From NCBI RefSeq assembly GCF_023806085.1, contig NZ_JAMSLX010000001.1, positions 371,387-435,386 on the forward strand: a stretch of DNA of 64,000 nucleotides, given 5' to 3'. Made by a program: the position numbers and the translations under genes. The DNA is from Hephaestia sp. MAHUQ-44 (GTDB lineage Bacteria > Pseudomonadota > Alphaproteobacteria > Sphingomonadales > Sphingomonadaceae). Numbering within the stretch: position 1 is the first letter of the stretch; every line of letters begins with the position of its first letter. The notes beneath the pieces are model-generated. The model was not told the origin of the DNA. It did not search any database and saw only the letters and a program-made list of their open reading frames with translations. Shown here piece after piece: positions 5,347-14,733 of the stretch.

Positions 5347-7634
5347 TGGGCTATTGGCTCGCGCAGCAACGCACGGTGCAGGCCGAGAGCGTGATCTCGC
5401 GTTTCGACCCGCGCTTCTGGACGGTCAATTTCCCCCGGCCGATGATGGCGAGCGTGGTGACGACCGCGCCCGACGCCTTGCGCGTCGATGCCGTTTTTTA
5501 TCGCAAGAGCGATCTCGCCGGGCTGATCTGGGAAGCCGAGGACACGATCGACCATCCATTGCTGGCGTATCGGACCGTGCGCGATTTTCGCGACTGCATC
5601 CTCTCGTTCCGCTGGCGATCGAGCGGGGTGCAGGCGCTGAGCGCGATCAACGGGCCGACGCTGACGATCGAGGGACGCGACCAGAGCGGGACGCCACGAT
5701 CGTGGTTCGTGCGGCTATGGAATTATGCGATCGGCACCTTGAGCGATGCGCGGGTGACGCTCGATTTCGCGCAACTCGCAGGCGGCTTCACGCTGCCCGA
5801 CGAAAGCGATCCGGTGTGGGCGGGCGATATCGACCGGATGTTCATCTCGCTGGTCGCGCCGGCCTATGCCGAGGGCGACGATGCGTTGCTCGACACCGCG
5901 ACCGAGGGCTGGTGCGAGATGAGCGAGATCGCGTGCTCCGGCGCGGGATCGGTGCTGGCGATCGGCGACGTGATCGTGCCCGAACACAGCCTTCGGATCG
6001 CGAGCGGCTATGACGACAGCTATCACCTGACGCCCGCGCGGCTGCTGCGCAACGCCTTCCAGCTCGGCTATCGCGGGCTGATCGACCATTATGTCGGGAT
6101 GAGCCACTATTTCCGGCTCCAGCGCAACGGGTCCGGCCTGTACGTGAGCCTCGACGACGGGGTGCTCAACGTGGCGTGCACCGCCTGGCATCGCGATTTC
6201 GCGCAGCGCGCGCGGGGGCTGGGCTATGACGTGATCTGGTCGCTTTCCTACGAAGTGTTCGACGCGCATTGCTGGAACGACTGGAAACAGCGCGCGTGGG
6301 ACGCGAGCCCGGCGTTGACCGGATGGGAACCGCCCTCGACCTTGCTCTCGCCCGCCCATGCGGGAGCGATGGCGTATCTCCAACAGGTCGCGGTGGCGTT
6401 CGTCTCGCTGGCGCGCGAGAGCGGGATGCCGGCGAAGTTTCAGGTCGGCGAGCCCTGGTGGTGGGTGATGCCCGACGGGCGGCCATGCCTGTACGACGAT
6501 GCGGCGAAAGCGGCGTTGGGCGGCGCGCCGGTGGAGATTGCGAGCGTGCGGGGGGCGCTCGACGAGACGCAGACGGCGCTGCTCGATGCGGCGGGGGCGT
6601 TGCTGGCGCAATCGACCGCGGCGCTCATCGACGCGCTGGTGGCGGCGTTCACCGATGTCGAGACCTATCTGCTCGCCTATCTGCCCTCGGTGCTCGATCC
6701 CGCGGCACCCGAGATCCGGCGCGCCAATTTGCCGACCGACTGGGCGGCGCCCGCGTTCGATGTACTCCAGCTCGAGGATTACGACTGGGTGACCGACGAC
6801 AATTCGGGGGCGAGCGCGCGGGCACGCGCCGAAGCGACCGCGCGGCTCGGCTATCCCGAACGCGACCAGCATTATCTGTCGGGCTTCGTGCTCAACGCCG
6901 AGGATGCCGACCAATGGCGCGCGATCGATGCCGCCGCCGAACGCGCGCGCGGCCGCGTCGCCGAGACCTTCGTCTGGGCGCTGCCGCAGGTGATGCGCGA
7001 CGGCTTCATCCATTTCGACGAGGAGGCAGAGGTGCAGGCTTTCGACGATGTGCTGTTCCCGATCGCGCTGGGCCGCGAGGCCGAGGTTGCGCCAGGGTTT
7101 GCAACCGCGATCGTCACCAGTGCGGGCGGGCACGAGCGCCGCAACGCGAGCTGGGCCGAGGCGCGGACGCGCTATGATGTCGGGCCCGGCGTGCGATCGG
7201 AGGAGGATATCGCGACGCTGCTCGGTTTCTTCCGCGCGCGGATGGGACCCGCGCGTGGGTTTCGGTTGCGCGACCCGTTCGACGGCAATTCGGGCGCTGG
7301 CAGCGCGATCGACCAGCAGATCGCCATCGGCGACGGCGCGGCGACGCGGTTCGCGCTCGTCAAACATTACGGCCCGCAGGTGCGGCGGATCACGCGGCCG
7401 GTGGCCGGCAGCGTCCGGATCGCGGTGGACGGCGAGGAACGCACCGATTTCGCGATCGAGCCGGGGGGCTGGATCGCGCTCGACGAGGCGCCCGCGATGG
7501 GCGCGGTGCTGACCGCCGGATTCGCCTTCGACGTGCCCGTTCGCTTTGCCGAGGACCAGTTGAGCGTGACGCGCGCGACCTTTCTGGCGGGCGAAGCGCC
7601 ATCGGTGCCGCTCGTCGAACTGCGTGAGGCGTGA
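5346..7634 (+). CDS. Large distal tail protein: TIM-barrel-like N-terminal region fused to DUF2460
   Basis: A 762-residue protein. The last ~210 residues (from about FVWALPQVMRDGFIHFDEEA) are DUF2460, the distal tail protein of GTAs (gp12), with GPGVRSEEDIATLLGFFRAR and FRLRDPFDGN. The first ~540 residues are not part of ordinary gp12: a beta-rich start, then LLRNAFQLGYRGLIDHYVGM, LGYDVIWSLSYEVFDAHCWN and KFQVGEPWWWVMPDGRPCLY, which look like a TIM-barrel glycoside-hydrolase-like domain similar to proteins annotated as non-contractile tail sheath. It overlaps the tape measure stop. The domain call for the N-terminal part is inference. Confidence 0.8.
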   Translation: MGYWLAQQRTVQAESVISRFDPRFWTVNFPRPMMASVVTTAPDALRVDAVFYRKSDLAGLIWEAEDTIDHPLLAYRTVRDFRDCILSFRWRSSGVQALSAINGPTLTIEGRDQSGTPRSWFVRLWNYAIGTLSDARVTLDFAQLAGGFTLPDESDPVWAGDIDRMFISLVAPAYAEGDDALLDTATEGWCEMSEIACSGAGSVLAIGDVIVPEHSLRIASGYDDSYHLTPARLLRNAFQLGYRGLIDHYVGMSHYFRLQRNGSGLYVSLDDGVLNVACTAWHRDFAQRARGLGYDVIWSLSYEVFDAHCWNDWKQRAWDASPALTGWEPPSTLLSPAHAGAMAYLQQVAVAFVSLARESGMPAKFQVGEPWWWVMPDGRPCLYDDAAKAALGGAPVEIASVRGALDETQTALLDAAGALLAQSTAALIDALVAAFTDVETYLLAYLPSVLDPAAPEIRRANLPTDWAAPAFDVLQLEDYDWVTDDNSGASARARAEATARLGYPERDQHYLSGFVLNAEDADQWRAIDAAAERARGRVAETFVWALPQVMRDGFIHFDEEAEVQAFDDVLFPIALGREAEVAPGFATAIVTSAGGHERRNASWAEARTRYDVGPGVRSEEDIATLLGFFRARMGPARGFRLRDPFDGNSGAGSAIDQQIAIGDGAATRFALVKHYGPQVRRITRPVAGSVRIAVDGEERTDFAIEPGGWIALDEAPAMGAVLTAGFAFDVPVRFAEDQLSVTRATFLAGEAPSVPLVELREA

Positions 7635-7638
7635 GGCG

Positions 7639-8448
7639 ATGGCGTTTCTGGACGGTGACCTCACCACGATTGCCTTGTGCTGGCGGCTCGAACGGCGCGA
7701 CGGCGTCGCGATCGGGCTGACGACGCACGACCGCGACCTGCTGATCGACGGACTGGTCCACCGCGCCGCGCCGGGAATGACCCCGTCCGCGATCGAGCGC
7801 AGCGACGGGCTTGACCCCGACACGATGGACGTGGCGGGCGCACTGACCAGCGGTGCGATCGGCGAGAACGACCTGATCGCGGGGCGCTGGGACGGCGCGC
7901 GGGTGGCGTTATTCGCGGTCGACTGGACCGATCCGCGCGCCGCCGTCGCGCTGGGCGAGGGCACGATCGGCGTGGTGGAGACCAGCGATGGCGGCTTCAC
8001 CGCCGAACTGCGCGGCGCGACGGCGGTGCTCGACCGGCCGGTGGTCGAGGTGACCTCGCCCGAATGCCGCGCCGAGCTGGGCGACCGGCGCTGCCGGGTC
8101 GCGATGGCCGCGCGGCGGCGGATGGCGCGCATCGTCAGCGCCGACGACACGGCGATCACGGTCGACACCACCGAGCCCGTGACCAACGCTTACGGCAACG
8201 GCGTGCTGCGCTGGCTCGGCGGCGCCAATTGTGGGGCCGAGAGTGCGATTGCGATCTCGGCGGGCAAAACGCTGATGCTGACCGCGCCGCCGCCGTTCGT
8301 GGCCGAGGCGGGAACGCGCGTCGAGCTGATCGAAGGGTGCGACAAGAGTTTTGCGACGTGCCGGCATCGGTTCGACAATTTGCTCAATTTTCGCGGTGAG
8401 CCCTTCCTGCCCGGAATCGACCTGCTGACACGGTATCCCGGCGGGTGA
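7639..8448 (+). CDS. Tail hub protein, DUF2163 (GTA gp13-like)
   Basis: A 269-residue protein with the DUF2163 layout: N-terminal LTTIALCWRLERRDGVAIG, TTHDRDLLIDG, and a C-terminal cysteine set in the pattern SPECRAELGDRRC, GANCGAES, EGCDKSFATCRHRF. In RcGTA the four cysteines of gp13 bind an iron-sulfur cluster; the same Cys arrangement is visible here. ATG 7639 is preferred; an in-frame GTG at 7624 would add five residues. The stop overlaps the GTG of the peptidase gene. Confidence 0.88.
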   Translation: MAFLDGDLTTIALCWRLERRDGVAIGLTTHDRDLLIDGLVHRAAPGMTPSAIERSDGLDPDTMDVAGALTSGAIGENDLIAGRWDGARVALFAVDWTDPRAAVALGEGTIGVVETSDGGFTAELRGATAVLDRPVVEVTSPECRAELGDRRCRVAMAARRRMARIVSADDTAITVDTTEPVTNAYGNGVLRWLGGANCGAESAIAISAGKTLMLTAPPPFVAEAGTRVELIEGCDKSFATCRHRFDNLLNFRGEPFLPGIDLLTRYPGG

Positions 8449-8849
8449 GCGAGGCCCGATCCGCCCGTGTCGCGAATGCGGCATTGGCGCTGGTGAGCGT
8501 GCGGTTCCGACCGCATGGCCGCGATCCGCGCTTCGGGCTCGATTGCGTCGGGCTGGCGGCATGGGCGCTGCGGGCCGGCGGTTATGCCGGCGCCGTTCCC
8601 GACGATTACGCGCTGCGCCACGGCGATGCGACACGCGCGCGTGCCGTGATCGATAGGCTGCCCCTGATCGACGGGATCGATGGTCCCGGCGAGCTGCTGC
8701 TGTGCGCGAGTGCGCCGGGGCAGCTTCATCTTGCGATCTCGATTCGCGGCGGACTGGTCCATGCCGACGCGCTGCTGCGCCGCGTGGTCGCACGGCCGGG
8801 GCCGGCGCCCTGGCCGGTGTTCGGGCGCTGGCGATTGGAGGAAGAATAA
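8445..8849 (+). CDS. NlpC/P60-like tail peptidase (GTA gp14-like)
   Basis: A 134-residue cell-wall peptidase of the phage/GTA NlpC-P60 type. The catalytic cysteine lies in RFGLDCVGLAAW (about residues 29-40) and the histidine in GQLHLAIS (about 94). Such proteins sit at the tail tip and open the peptidoglycan during DNA delivery. The GTG start overlaps the hub stop, and TAA 8847-8849 overlaps the next ATG. Confidence 0.85.
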   Translation: MSEARSARVANAALALVSVRFRPHGRDPRFGLDCVGLAAWALRAGGYAGAVPDDYALRHGDATRARAVIDRLPLIDGIDGPGELLLCASAPGQLHLAISIRGGLVHADALLRRVVARPGPAPWPVFGRWRLEEE

Positions 8850-11026
8850 TGGCAACGCTGGTGCTGACCGCGGTCGGAACGGCGATCGGCGGGCCGATCG
8901 GCGGCGCGCTGGGCGCGCTGCTGGGACAGGCGGTCGATCGCGACATCTTGTTCAAGCCCAAGCGGCGGCAGGGGCCGCGGCTGACCGAACTTGCCGTCCA
9001 GACATCGAGCTACGGCACCCCGATCCCGCGGCAATACGGCACGATGCGGATCGCGGGATCGGTGATCTGGTCGACCGATTTCGTCGAGACCGAGCAGGAA
9101 GGCGGCGGCGGCAAGGGCAAGCCGTCGCAGACCAGCTACAGCTATTCGGTATCGTTCGCGGTGCTGCTCTCCGCGCGGCGGATCACCGGCGTTCGGCGGA
9201 TCTGGGCCGACGGCAAGCTGCTGCGCGGCGCCGCGGGCGACTTCAAGACCGCGACCCGATTCCGGCTGTATCTGGGCGACGAGAACCAGAGCCCCGATCC
9301 GGGCATGTCGGCTGCGATCGGATTCGGCGCCACGCCCGCGCATCGCGGCACGGCCTATGCGGTGTTCGAACAGTTCGAACTGGCCGATTATGGCAACCGC
9401 ATCCCCTCGCTGACGTTCGAGGTGATCGCTGACGATGCGCCTGTGAGTCCGGGCGCGATCGCCGCCGATCTCGCCGTTGATGTCGTCGATGGCACCGGCG
9501 CGGCAGGGACGCTCGACGGCTTTTCGGCTTATGGCGATAGCGTGCGCGGCGTGCTCGAGACGCTGGCGGTGGCGAACGGCGGGGGGTTCGCGCCCCTTGG
9601 CGCCGCGATACGATTCACCGCCGATGGCGCCCCGATCCGTACGCTTGAGGATCGCGGCGACGATACCAACGCGCGGGGCGGCCATCACGGCGTACGCGCG
9701 ATCGCGCCGATCGACACCGTCCCCCGCACGATCACGCTCGCGCATTACGATTCCGCGCGCGATTACCAGACCGGCTTGCAGCGTGTGCGGCGCCCCGGCG
9801 CGGGAGTGCGCGAGGAGCGGATCGAGATGCCGGCCGTGCTGTCTGCCTCGGCGGCCAAGACGATGGCGGCGGGGGCGCTGGCGCGCGCGGCAACCGCGCG
9901 GAACCGGCGCACACTGACGACAGGATGGGATGCCGCCGATCTGACGCCCGGTGACGTAGTGACGCTGGCGGGCGAGCCGGGGCGTTGGCGTATCGCCGGG
10001 TGGCGGCTCAAGGATTTCGTGCTGACGCTCGATCTGGTGCGGTTGGCGGCGGCGCCAATCGCGATCGGCGCCGATTCCGGGACCGGCTTGCCCGCCCCCG
10101 ATCTGCTCAACGGGCCGACGATCGTTCATGCCGTCGAACTGCCCGCGCTCGACGATGCCGTGCTTGCCGCGCCGCGCGTGCTGATCGCGGCCGGCAGCGC
10201 GGCGCCCGGATGGCGCGGCGCGGCGCTGCGTTACAGCATCGATGGCGGGACGGTGTGGCAATCGGCGGGGAGCGTACGGGCCGCCGCAACGCTGGGCGTG
10301 GTGGTGATCGCGCCCGGCGTGGCGCCGGCGACGCTGATCGACCATCGCCATACGATCGAGGTGACTCTTGCCGACCCTTCGACATCGCTGAGCAACGCTG
10401 CGGACGCGCTGCTCGACGGCGGTGCCAATCTGGCGCTGGTCGGCGATGAACTGCTGCAATTCGGCCGCGCCGAGCAGATCGATGCGGCGCGCTGGCGCCT
10501 GTCACGGCTGTGGCGCGGGCGGCGTGGCACCGAAGCCGCGATCGGGACACAGGCACCGGGCGACCGTTTCGTGCTGCTGACGCCGGGCACGATCGCGACA
10601 ATCGAGGTGCCGCTTGCCGCGCTGGGTGCCACGGTGCGCGTGCTTGCCGCCGGTGCGGGCGATACCGAGGCGGCGGCCGAAACCGAGGCACCGCTGACCG
10701 GCGCATCGGTGCGGCCACCCTCGCCGGTCCACGCGCGGGCCGAGGCGTTGCCCGGCGGCGATTTGCAACTGCGCTGGGTACGGCGCAGCCGGGCGGGCTG
10801 GCGCTGGCTCGATGGCGTCGACGTGCCGCTGGCCGAGGAGCGCGAGGCCTATCGGCTGACCCTCGCGGGCACCCCCGAGCGGATCATCGACGCCAACGCC
10901 GCCGATATCGTGCTTCCGGCCGCCGAACGCCCCGCCGTCGCGACGCTCGCAACGATCACGTCGGTCGGCACCCACGGCCTGTCGCCGGCCGCGACCATGA
11001 CCTTGCCCGCGCCTGAGGAGGAATGA
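8849..11026 (+). CDS. Megatron-type baseplate/tail protein (GTA gp15-like, short form)
   Basis: A 725-residue tail tip protein. It begins with the family's hydrophobic Gly-rich segment (TAVGTAIGGPIGGALGALLG), then DRDILFKPKRRQGPRL, and SSYGTPIPRQYGTMRIAGSV, the start of the putative phage tail domain. RcGTA gp15 is about 1300 residues and contains a GTA TIM-barrel; no comparable barrel is evident here, so this is a compact form. TGGAGG at 8836 precedes the ATG. The C-terminal third looks like beta-sandwich modules (GRAEQIDAARWRLSRLWRGR; RAEALPGGDLQLRW). Confidence 0.87.
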   Translation: MATLVLTAVGTAIGGPIGGALGALLGQAVDRDILFKPKRRQGPRLTELAVQTSSYGTPIPRQYGTMRIAGSVIWSTDFVETEQEGGGGKGKPSQTSYSYSVSFAVLLSARRITGVRRIWADGKLLRGAAGDFKTATRFRLYLGDENQSPDPGMSAAIGFGATPAHRGTAYAVFEQFELADYGNRIPSLTFEVIADDAPVSPGAIAADLAVDVVDGTGAAGTLDGFSAYGDSVRGVLETLAVANGGGFAPLGAAIRFTADGAPIRTLEDRGDDTNARGGHHGVRAIAPIDTVPRTITLAHYDSARDYQTGLQRVRRPGAGVREERIEMPAVLSASAAKTMAAGALARAATARNRRTLTTGWDAADLTPGDVVTLAGEPGRWRIAGWRLKDFVLTLDLVRLAAAPIAIGADSGTGLPAPDLLNGPTIVHAVELPALDDAVLAAPRVLIAAGSAAPGWRGAALRYSIDGGTVWQSAGSVRAAATLGVVVIAPGVAPATLIDHRHTIEVTLADPSTSLSNAADALLDGGANLALVGDELLQFGRAEQIDAARWRLSRLWRGRRGTEAAIGTQAPGDRFVLLTPGTIATIEVPLAALGATVRVLAAGAGDTEAAAETEAPLTGASVRPPSPVHARAEALPGGDLQLRWVRRSRAGWRWLDGVDVPLAEEREAYRLTLAGTPERIIDANAADIVLPAAERPAVATLATITSVGTHGLSPAATMTLPAPEEE

Positions 11027-11028
11027 TG

Positions 11029-11532
11029 ATGACCGACGACACCAGCGCCCGCCTCGCGCTGCCTTTGCTCAACCCCGGCCAGGCGCAGAAGGAAATGACG
11101 CATAACGAGGCGCTGGCGCTGCTCGACCTCGCGATCGGCGCGAGTGTTCGCGAGATCGGAGTCGATGCGCCGCCTCCCGTTCCCGCGATCGGCGCATGCT
11201 GGATCGTCGGACCGGCGCCCACCGGGGCGTGGGCCGGGCACACCAACGCCATCGCCGGCTGGACCGGCGGCGGCTGGCGTTTCGTGATGCCGATCGAGGG
11301 AATGCCGGTCTGGGTCGAAGCGGCGGGCCTTCCTGCCAGGTTCGTCGCCGGTACCTGGCAATCGGGCGACATTGCGGCAGCGCACCTTGTGATCGGCGGC
11401 CACCGGGTAGTCGGCGCGCAGGGAGCCCCGATCGCCGATCCGACCGGCGGCGCCACGATCGACCTCGAATGTCGTAACGTGCTCGGCACCGTGATTGCCG
11501 CGCTGCGGACGCACGGCCTAATCGCGTCCTGA
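11029..11532 (+). CDS. DUF2793 protein, last gene of the GTA-like cluster
   Basis: A 167-residue DUF2793 protein: LALPLLNPGQAQKEMTHNEA near the N-terminus is diagnostic, followed by WRFVMPIEGMPVWVEAAG and a beta-rich C-terminal half. These proteins close GTA clusters (Rcc01699 type), probably as a tail-tip accessory or fibre. Three consecutive ATG codons occur at 11023, 11026 and 11029; GAGGAGG at 11015-11021 is best spaced for 11029. The upstream stop overlaps 11024-11026. Confidence 0.85.
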   Translation: MTDDTSARLALPLLNPGQAQKEMTHNEALALLDLAIGASVREIGVDAPPPVPAIGACWIVGPAPTGAWAGHTNAIAGWTGGGWRFVMPIEGMPVWVEAAGLPARFVAGTWQSGDIAAAHLVIGGHRVVGAQGAPIADPTGGATIDLECRNVLGTVIAALRTHGLIAS

Positions 11533-11673
11533 AACATCGTCGCTGCCGCATCGCCCAAGGCCTCGGATTTGTTGCGTTTTGGCAACAGACATCGAAATTT
11601 GTTCGCTTGCGCGGAAACTAACCCCGGAGTAGGGAGTTGGGGCTGTCCGTAGTGACAACCAAGAAAGGGGATT

Positions 11674-12798
11674 ATGATGCGGAAGCTTGCCGTCGCACTG
11701 GCACTCGCTTCGACCGTTCTCGCCTCGCCATCGCTGGCCCGCGACAAATCGTGGTACGTCGGCGTCGAAGGCGGCGCGATGATCGTCGAGGACATTGAAT
11801 TCGACGTCGGAGCCGTTTCAGCGGCGACCGTGGTCGACAACAAATATGGCTACGACGTCGATGGCGTCATCGGCTACGATTTCGGCGCGTTCCGCCTCGA
11901 GACCGAAGTCGGCTATCGTCGCGCGGCTGTTGACGGGATTTCGTCGACCGTTCCCACGCCGCTCTATAACGGCGGCACGTTGATCAACGCACCGGCCGGC
12001 AATTACGACTATGCCGGCGGATCGACCTCAGCGCTGAGCTTCATGCTCAACGGCCTGATCGATTTCGGCGACGATGATGGCGTTCAGGGCTTCGTCGGCG
12101 GCGGCGTCGGCGTTGCGCGCGTCAAGGCGAATTATGCGCTGAACACCGGCGGTTCGTTCCTCGACGATTCGGACACCGTCTTCGCGTGGCAGGGCCTCGC
12201 CGGCGTTCGTGCGCCGTTGAGCGATCATCTGGACGTGACCTTCAAATATCGCTTCTTCAACGCCGACAACGTCAAGTTCGTCGACGTGGCCAATCGCGAT
12301 TTCGACGGTCGTTTCCGGTCGCACAGCTTGCTGGGTGGGCTGACCTACAACTTCGGTGGCGCGACGCCGCCGCCGCCGCCTCCCCCGCCGCCGCCGCCGC
12401 CCCCGCCGCCTCCCCCGCCGCCGCCGCCGCCTCCGCCCGAGGTTGTGTGCTCGCCGGGTCCGTTCATTGTCTTCTTCGAGTGGGACAAGTCGAACATCAC
12501 GCCTGAGGCTGCGTCGATCCTGGATAACGCGATCACCGCGTACCAGAGCTGCGGCAATGCGCAGGTCATGCTGGCCGGCCACGCCGACCGTTCGGGTGCC
12601 GCCACGTACAACGTGGGTCTGTCGCAGCGCCGCGCGGACTCGGTTAAGGCGTACATGACGTCGCACGCCATCCCTGCAGGCGTGATCTCGACCGAAGCGT
12701 TCGGCGAAAGCCGCCCGCGGGTCGATACCGCCGATGGTGTCCGCGAGGTGCAGAACCGCCGCGTGGAAATCACCTACGGGCCGGGATCGGGCATGTAA
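11674..12798 (+). CDS. OmpA-family outer membrane protein with 24-proline linker
   Basis: A 374-residue outer membrane protein. Residues 1-22 are a signal peptide (MMRKLAVALALASTVLA.. cut near SLA-RDK). Residues ~23-230 form a beta-barrel of the OprF/porin-like type ending in LLGGLTYNF. Residues 232-255 are an unbroken run of 24 prolines. Residues ~260-374 are the OmpA C-terminal peptidoglycan-binding domain, with DKSNITPEAASILDNA and GHADRSGAATYNVGLSQRRA. AAAGGGG precedes ATG 11674; ATG 11677 is equally possible. A terminator follows, so it is probably monocistronic. Confidence 0.92.
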   Translation: MMRKLAVALALASTVLASPSLARDKSWYVGVEGGAMIVEDIEFDVGAVSAATVVDNKYGYDVDGVIGYDFGAFRLETEVGYRRAAVDGISSTVPTPLYNGGTLINAPAGNYDYAGGSTSALSFMLNGLIDFGDDDGVQGFVGGGVGVARVKANYALNTGGSFLDDSDTVFAWQGLAGVRAPLSDHLDVTFKYRFFNADNVKFVDVANRDFDGRFRSHSLLGGLTYNFGGATPPPPPPPPPPPPPPPPPPPPPPPPEVVCSPGPFIVFFEWDKSNITPEAASILDNAITAYQSCGNAQVMLAGHADRSGAATYNVGLSQRRADSVKAYMTSHAIPAGVISTEAFGESRPRVDTADGVREVQNRRVEITYGPGSGM

Positions 12799-12824
12799 GC
12801 TCGCTTTCAAGCGAACGAAAAGAG

Positions 12825-12855
12825 GGGAGGTCGGCATTGCCGGCCTCCCTTTTTT
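12825..12855 (+). terminator. Rho-independent terminator of the OmpA-like gene
   Basis: An 11-bp stem (gggaggtcggc / gccggcctccc, one G-T pair) with loop ATT is followed by TTTTTT at 12850-12855, 27 nt past the OmpA-like stop. Confidence 0.85.
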
Positions 12856-12990
12856 ATTGTCCTGTTCGATCAAATCGGCACGTTGTGGTGCTTTGATGCC
12901 GCTCAAACGGGTGGAAAAATCAGCGCCGGGCGTTACATCGGGCGTGTCGGGGCCGCGGCCCTATCCATAGTTCAGGAAACTCCACGCCTC

Positions 12991-14292
12991 ATGCGTATCA
13001 CGATGATCGGATCGGGCTATGTCGGCCTGGTATCAGGCGCCTGTTTTTCTGATTTCGGCCACGACGTCATTTGCGTCGACAAGGACGCGGCCAAAATCAA
13101 GGCGCTCAAGGCGGGCCAGATACCAATCTACGAACCGGGTCTCGATCAACTCGTCGCGGCCAATGTCGCCGCGGGGCGGCTAAGCTTCACCACCGACCTT
13201 GCCGGCGCGGTCGCCGAGGCCGAGGCGATCTTCATCGCGGTCGGCACCCCTTCGCGCCGCGGCGATGGTCATGCCGACCTGACCTATGTCTTCGACGCGA
13301 CCCGCGAGATCGGCGCGGCGATCACCAATTCGGCCGTCGTCGTGACCAAATCGACCGTTCCGGTCGGCACCGGCGATCGCGTCGAGGCCATTTTGCGCGA
13401 GGTGTGCCCGGACAAGGACATCGCGGTCGTCTCCAATCCGGAATTCCTGCGCGAAGGCGCCGCAATCGGCGATTTCAAACGGCCTGATCGCATCATCGTC
13501 GGCACCGAGGACGAGCGCGCACGGCAAGTGATGCGCGATGTCTATCGGCCACTCTATCTCAACGAGAGCCCGCTGCTCTTCACCGGTCGTCGTACCGCGG
13601 AACTGACCAAATACGCCGCCAACGCCTTTCTTGCGACCAAGATCACCTTCATCAACGAGATCGCCGATCTGTGCGAGGCGGTCGGCGCCAATGTCCAGGA
13701 CGTGTCGCGCGGGATCGGACTCGACAAGCGGATCGGGTCCAAATTCCTCCATGCCGGCCCCGGCTATGGCGGATCGTGCTTCCCCAAGGATACGCTCGCG
13801 CTGCTCAAAACCGCCGAGGATGCCGAAAGCCCGGTGCGGATCGTCGAGGCGGTGGTCAAGGTCAACGACAGCCGCAAGCGCGCGATGGGTCGCAAGGTCA
13901 TCCATGCGCTGGGCGGCGATGCCCGGGGCAAGACCGTCGCGCTGCTCGGGCTGACCTTCAAGCCCAACACCGACGACATGCGCGACGCCCCGAGCCTCGC
14001 GATCGTCCAGAGCCTCGAGGACGCCGGCGCGCGCGTGCGCGCCTTCGACCCCGAGGGGATGGAGAGCGCCAAGGCACTGATGCCGGACGTCACCTTCTGC
14101 ACCGACGCCTATGACGCGGCCACCGATGCCGACGCCGTTGTGATCGTCACCGAATGGGACGTCTTTCGCGCGCTCGATCTCGATCGGCTGGCCGATGTGA
14201 TGGCAGCACCCGTCCTCGTCGATCTGCGCAACATCTATCCGGCCGACGAGATGGCGCGCACCCCCTTCGCTTATCATTCGATCGGACGATGA
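12991..14292 (+). CDS. ugd: UDP-glucose 6-dehydrogenase
   Basis: A 433-residue UDP-glucose/GDP-mannose dehydrogenase, oxidising UDP-glucose to UDP-glucuronate for exopolysaccharide or envelope glycans. It shows the N-terminal NAD site (MIGSGYVGLVSGACFSDFGH), AVGTPSRRGDGHADL, the TVPVGTGD strand, the central helix NAFLATKITFINEIADLCE and the catalytic cysteine in GYGGSCFPKDT at about residue 262. ATG 12991 is used; MIGSGYVG at 13003 is an alternative. The stop overlaps the VOC gene, so the two are co-translated. Confidence 0.95.
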   Translation: MRITMIGSGYVGLVSGACFSDFGHDVICVDKDAAKIKALKAGQIPIYEPGLDQLVAANVAAGRLSFTTDLAGAVAEAEAIFIAVGTPSRRGDGHADLTYVFDATREIGAAITNSAVVVTKSTVPVGTGDRVEAILREVCPDKDIAVVSNPEFLREGAAIGDFKRPDRIIVGTEDERARQVMRDVYRPLYLNESPLLFTGRRTAELTKYAANAFLATKITFINEIADLCEAVGANVQDVSRGIGLDKRIGSKFLHAGPGYGGSCFPKDTLALLKTAEDAESPVRIVEAVVKVNDSRKRAMGRKVIHALGGDARGKTVALLGLTFKPNTDDMRDAPSLAIVQSLEDAGARVRAFDPEGMESAKALMPDVTFCTDAYDAATDADAVVIVTEWDVFRALDLDRLADVMAAPVLVDLRNIYPADEMARTPFAYHSIGR

Positions 14293-14720
14293 CCGTGCCG
14301 CCGCCGATCGCAGGGTTGCTCGAGACGGCGCTGTACGTCGACGACCTTGCCCGATCGGCGGCATTCTTCGAGACCATCGTCGGCCTGAAAGCGATGTTCC
14401 GATCCGAGCGGTTGATCGCCTATGACGCGGGGCCGCACGCGGTGTTGCTCGTGTTTGCGCGTGGCGGATCGACCGAGGACAGCGTTTCCGAACGCGGGAC
14501 GATCCCCGGCCACGACGGCAAGGGGCCGCTGCACATGGCGTTCCGCATCGCCGCCGGCAATTATGAAGCGTGGCGCACGCATCTGACCGCGGCGGGCGTT
14601 CCCATCCGTGGCGAGATGGCGTGGCCCGCGGGCGGCCACAGCCTCTATTTCGAGGATCCCGACGGCCATATGCTCGAACTCGCGACGCCGGGGATCTGGC
14701 CGAACGACCCCGTCGCCTGA
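14289..14720 (+). CDS. VOC family (glyoxalase/bleomycin-resistance fold) protein
   Basis: A 143-residue single VOC unit: LLETALYVDDLARSAAFFE at the N-terminus, PLHMAFRIA (metal-ligand His) in the middle and LYFEDPDGHMLELATPGIW at the C-terminus with the last Glu ligand. Substrate cannot be told; many relatives are dioxygenase- or lyase-like. It starts at an ATGA overlap with the dehydrogenase gene. Confidence 0.85.
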   Translation: MTVPPPIAGLLETALYVDDLARSAAFFETIVGLKAMFRSERLIAYDAGPHAVLLVFARGGSTEDSVSERGTIPGHDGKGPLHMAFRIAAGNYEAWRTHLTAAGVPIRGEMAWPAGGHSLYFEDPDGHMLELATPGIWPNDPVA

Positions 14721-14733
14721 ACGCTCTACCCGA

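Noticed and set aside
1..11532. Complete prophage
   Set aside because: No integrase, repressor, lysis or attachment site is visible, and gene order matches GTA clusters; the 5' part lies outside the window, so this cannot be fully excluded.
12028..12906. Long antisense frame over the OmpA-like gene with a polyarginine/glycine run
   Set aside because: It is the complement of the proline tract and the OmpA coding region; the sense gene has a signal peptide, domains and a terminator.
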